Source: an uncultured Opitutia bacterium (GTDB taxonomy: Bacteria; Verrucomicrobiota; Verrucomicrobiia; Opitutales; Opitutaceae). Taken from it: a DNA stretch of 57,682 nt. Every line of letters starts with the position of its first letter. Position 1 is the first letter of the stretch. The notes under the pieces were generated by a model. It saw only the letters and a program-made list of their open reading frames with translations. It was not told where the DNA came from and made no database searches. The DNA lies in contig CAITWF010000011.1 in NCBI GenBank assembly GCA_903896015.1, positions 1 through 57,682 of the forward strand, in the 5' to 3' direction. The position numbers and the translations under genes were made by a program. Shown one piece after another: positions 56,058-57,682 of this stretch.

Positions 56058-56152
56058 CGGCGTCTGATCGTTTTTGGCAGCGTCAGCGTGACGCGGGATG
56101 ATAGCCCCGCTGAGGTCTCGATCCCTCGGCTGCCACCAACGATCAAGCGCCG
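56058..56152 (+). other. four-way-junction fold, candidate structured RNA leader
   Basis: An outer helix is built from CGGCG (56058-56062) with CGCCG (56148-56152), TGATCGTT (56065-56072) with AACGATCA (56138-56145) and GGCAGC (56076-56081) with GCTGCC (56129-56134), broken only by small internal loops. It encloses three hairpins: 56082-56092 (GTCA/TGAC, 3-base loop), 56093-56110 (GCGGG/CCCGC, 8-base loop) and 56112-56127 (GAGG/CCTC, 8-base loop), with almost no unpaired junction bases. It ends 31 bases before the SemiSWEET-like start. It may be a riboswitch-like leader, a small RNA or a mobile palindrome; I recognise no known class. Confidence 0.5.
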
Positions 56153-56183
56153 TTGCGTCCGCGGCCCGGGCCGGCTTCCTCGC

Positions 56184-56483
56184 ATGAGCTTTACCCAACT
56201 CGCCGGTTTTCTTCCCGCCCTCGTATTTCCCGCCGCTACGATCGTCCAACTCGCGCGGATGGTGCGCGCCCGCTCCGCCGCCGGCGTGAGTGTCGCCACG
56301 TGGCTTCTCTTCGGCTTCGCCAACCTCGGCGTCTACGTCTACGCAGAGCGCTACCACGAGTGGCAGGCGATCGTGGGCATGCTGTTCACGGCCGTGCTCG
56401 ACTTCGTGATCGTCGCGCTCGCGCTCCTCCACTACCGCCCACGCGGGCTGCCGCCTGTGCCTCGGGTGCGCCTCACTACTTGA
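56184..56483 (+). CDS. SemiSWEET-like small membrane transporter (PQ-loop family)
   Basis: The 99-aa protein has three predicted membrane spans (about 5-24, 35-53 and 62-83), the size and topology of bacterial SemiSWEET proteins that dimerise to move sugars. A Pro in span 1 (GFLPALVFPAATIVQLA) and the loop RARSAAGVSVATWLLFGFANL match the MtN3/PQ-loop pattern. The basic C-terminal tail is cytoplasmic. The sugar assignment is from family only. It follows the structured element and precedes a lipoprotein gene. Confidence 0.75.
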   Translation: MSFTQLAGFLPALVFPAATIVQLARMVRARSAAGVSVATWLLFGFANLGVYVYAERYHEWQAIVGMLFTAVLDFVIVALALLHYRPRGLPPVPRVRLTT

Positions 56484-56551
56484 TTCGTCCAGTGCGTCAG
56501 CCAGAACGAACGCGGCTTGCGGCAGCGCGCCCGCGGTGTCATCCCGTTGCC

Positions 56552-57547
56552 ATGTGGCCAAGCACTACCCCTTTCGGCTCCTTGTCGTTCCACACTGCTT
56601 GTTTGGCGCTGCTTCTGTTAGCCACGGCTGGCTGCACGCGGACCCCAATCGAGGACACCAAGATCGCAGCCAGCGACACGACGGAGTTTTTCCGCTGGAA
56701 GCGCGACGCGACGAGCGCGCTTTCCCCCGAGCGGCAAAAGCAGTTCGAATCTACGCTCGAGGAACTGCGCACGGACATCATGTTCAAACGCGAGGCGAGC
56801 GGGCACGACGCGATCGAGGCCGCCGTGTGTCAGCGGCTGAACAACCTCACCGTGAAACAAGCCCTGCTGCGCGGCGCGCAAACCAGATGGCAGCGCCTCG
56901 CCGCTGAGCGCGATGATCTCCAGCGCGTGATCAACGCCAACGCCCACCTGATCACGAAGCCGGGCGACGAAACCGCCGCCCTGGATCTCGGTGAATTTCG
57001 CGCGAAGCAGCAACAACGCCTCGACGCTGACAGTCGAGAGTTGCCCGCGCTCGAAAAGGAAATCGCCGAACTCGGCGGCCCCGCACCTGTCTTTCACTCC
57101 ACCGCACCCGCCACAAAACCGATGGCGGTCTCGCGTGCCGAAGCGCAGCAACAAATCTCCGATCTGCTCGAGGGCCGCCGCAACTCGGGCACCTCCCGCT
57201 TCGGCCTGTGGCCCGTGAAGGTCGACTGGGAAGGCGCGAAGTTGGAGGGCGGTCTCCGCGCAGAGTTTGTGGCAAAGAAAACCGCCGGTGTGACCAATGG
57301 CCACGTCGTGATCCCTGTTCGGATCAAGGGCCGCTGGCTGCTCTTCGCCGCCCCCGACCAGGCGCCCGTGCTGCCGGACGATGTGCGCTCGCAACTTAGC
57401 GCCGACGAAGTGATCAACTTCAAACGCGACTGGCTCGAAGTCGAAGCGGAACTCTGGGCCCGTGAAGTCGCCAAAGATTTTCCGACCGCGCCTCCCGCCA
57501 CGAAGGAAACGGATCAATTCAGGTCCCCTGCACTGCCGCAGCGCTAG
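56552..57547 (+). CDS. lipoprotein of unknown function with a coiled-coil region
   Basis: The 331-aa protein starts with a signal peptide and lipobox LLATAGC (lipidated Cys28). Residues about 45-180 are helical and charged, probably coiled coil. A Pro/Ala linker follows, and the C-terminal part (about 200-300) is mixed beta with LWPVKVDWEGAKLEGG and GHVVIPVRIKGRWLLFA. I recognise no family. The ATG at 56552 was chosen because it places the lipobox at a normal distance; the frame is open upstream through the SemiSWEET gene. An envelope location is inferred from the lipobox. Confidence 0.75.
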   Translation: MWPSTTPFGSLSFHTACLALLLLATAGCTRTPIEDTKIAASDTTEFFRWKRDATSALSPERQKQFESTLEELRTDIMFKREASGHDAIEAAVCQRLNNLTVKQALLRGAQTRWQRLAAERDDLQRVINANAHLITKPGDETAALDLGEFRAKQQQRLDADSRELPALEKEIAELGGPAPVFHSTAPATKPMAVSRAEAQQQISDLLEGRRNSGTSRFGLWPVKVDWEGAKLEGGLRAEFVAKKTAGVTNGHVVIPVRIKGRWLLFAAPDQAPVLPDDVRSQLSADEVINFKRDWLEVEAELWAREVAKDFPTAPPATKETDQFRSPALPQR

Positions 57548-57564
57548 GGTGGCCAAAACTCAGG

Positions 57565-57586
57565 GCCGCGCAACAGAGTGCGCGGC
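57565..57586. repeat. hairpin after the last gene
   Basis: Perfect 8-bp stem (57565-57572 with 57579-57586), loop ACAGAG, 17 bases after the lipoprotein stop. It is not followed by a T-run, so an intrinsic terminator is uncertain. The remaining bases to the window end hold no recognisable gene. Confidence 0.45.
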
Positions 57587-57682
57587 AACCGTTCGTAAAA
57601 CCATAGGCTTTTATTGCACGTGCCCGTTTGGGAGCAGAGGCAACGAAAGCCTAACGACACCGTCCGAACAGCGGAAACGGCG

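Noticed and set aside
56076-56138. tRNA-like cloverleaf ending in ACCA
   Set aside because: Only 63 bases long, anticodon-type loop has 8 bases, the D-type loop has 3 bases without GG, and the T-type loop lacks TTC. It is better described as part of a larger four-way junction.
1-57682. CRISPR arrays, rRNA, transposases or phage genes
   Set aside because: No regularly spaced repeats, no transposase or integrase motifs and no rRNA-like sequence were seen on reading through the window.

Overview
The window looks like a chromosomal segment of a high-GC Gram-negative bacterium of the Verrucomicrobiota, most likely class Opitutae (Opitutaceae-like). The grounds are paired DUF1592/DUF1552 genes, a type common in Verrucomicrobiota and Planctomycetota; a heptose epimerase implying lipopolysaccharide; a menaquinone-type methyltransferase; and few strong Shine-Dalgarno sequences. 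The placement is inference from gene content, not from a marker-gene search. No rRNA, tRNA, CRISPR array, prophage or insertion sequence was recognised. No gene-free stretch exceeds 300 bases.

Layout. 1-4848 (minus strand): a compact amino-acid and lipid operon serA-plsY-hom-lysC. 5066-9432: a two-gene RND efflux system (adaptor lipoprotein plus pump) without an outer-membrane channel. 9678-10939: an SGNH hydrolase and an HD phosphohydrolase. 11012-25783: a pectin / rhamnogalacturonan locus with oligogalacturonate lyase, two related alpha/beta-hydrolase esterases, two pairs of DUF1592 (c-type-haem) and DUF1552 (Tat-exported) genes, a CE12-type rhamnogalacturonan acetylesterase and a GH43-like glycosidase. 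The esterase-DUF1592-DUF1552 trio is present twice in tandem. 25791-30566: a membrane-fused spermidine-synthase-like protein, an HD protein, a dGTPase-type dNTPase and an MGMT-family protein whose N-terminal region carries an in-frame amber codon. 30696-35339: an operon tdh-kbl-cdd-M13 peptidase. 35352-44559: housekeeping genes (hisS, an IHF/HU protein, menG/ubiE, an A-type Fe-S carrier, a Ser/Thr kinase next to rpoN, tsaD, a CtpA-type protease, a MidA-family methyltransferase, rpmB). 44692-51989: a membrane hybrid histidine kinase, the fatty-acid genes fabF, acpP and fabG, a flavodoxin-less CysJ-like reductase, an RsuA/RluB-type pseudouridine synthase and an SH3-like secreted protein. 52072-57547: folD, a soluble receiver-kinase, proC, hldD, a SemiSWEET-like protein and a lipoprotein of unknown function.

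How it works together. The 11-26 kb locus reads as periplasmic or extracellular deacetylation and cleavage of acetylated pectin (esterases, CE12, GH43, oligogalacturonate lyase), associated with a presumed periplasmic redox module (two-haem DUF1592 plus Tat-exported DUF1552) whose chemistry is not known to me. The other regions are core metabolism and regulation.

Non-coding structure. I see three convincing intrinsic terminators (after the IHF/HU gene, rpmB and acpP), several dispersed palindromic elements, and a roughly 95-nt four-way-junction fold directly upstream of the SemiSWEET-like gene. That fold, together with the duplicated esterase/DUF1592/DUF1552 cassette, is the most unusual item here.
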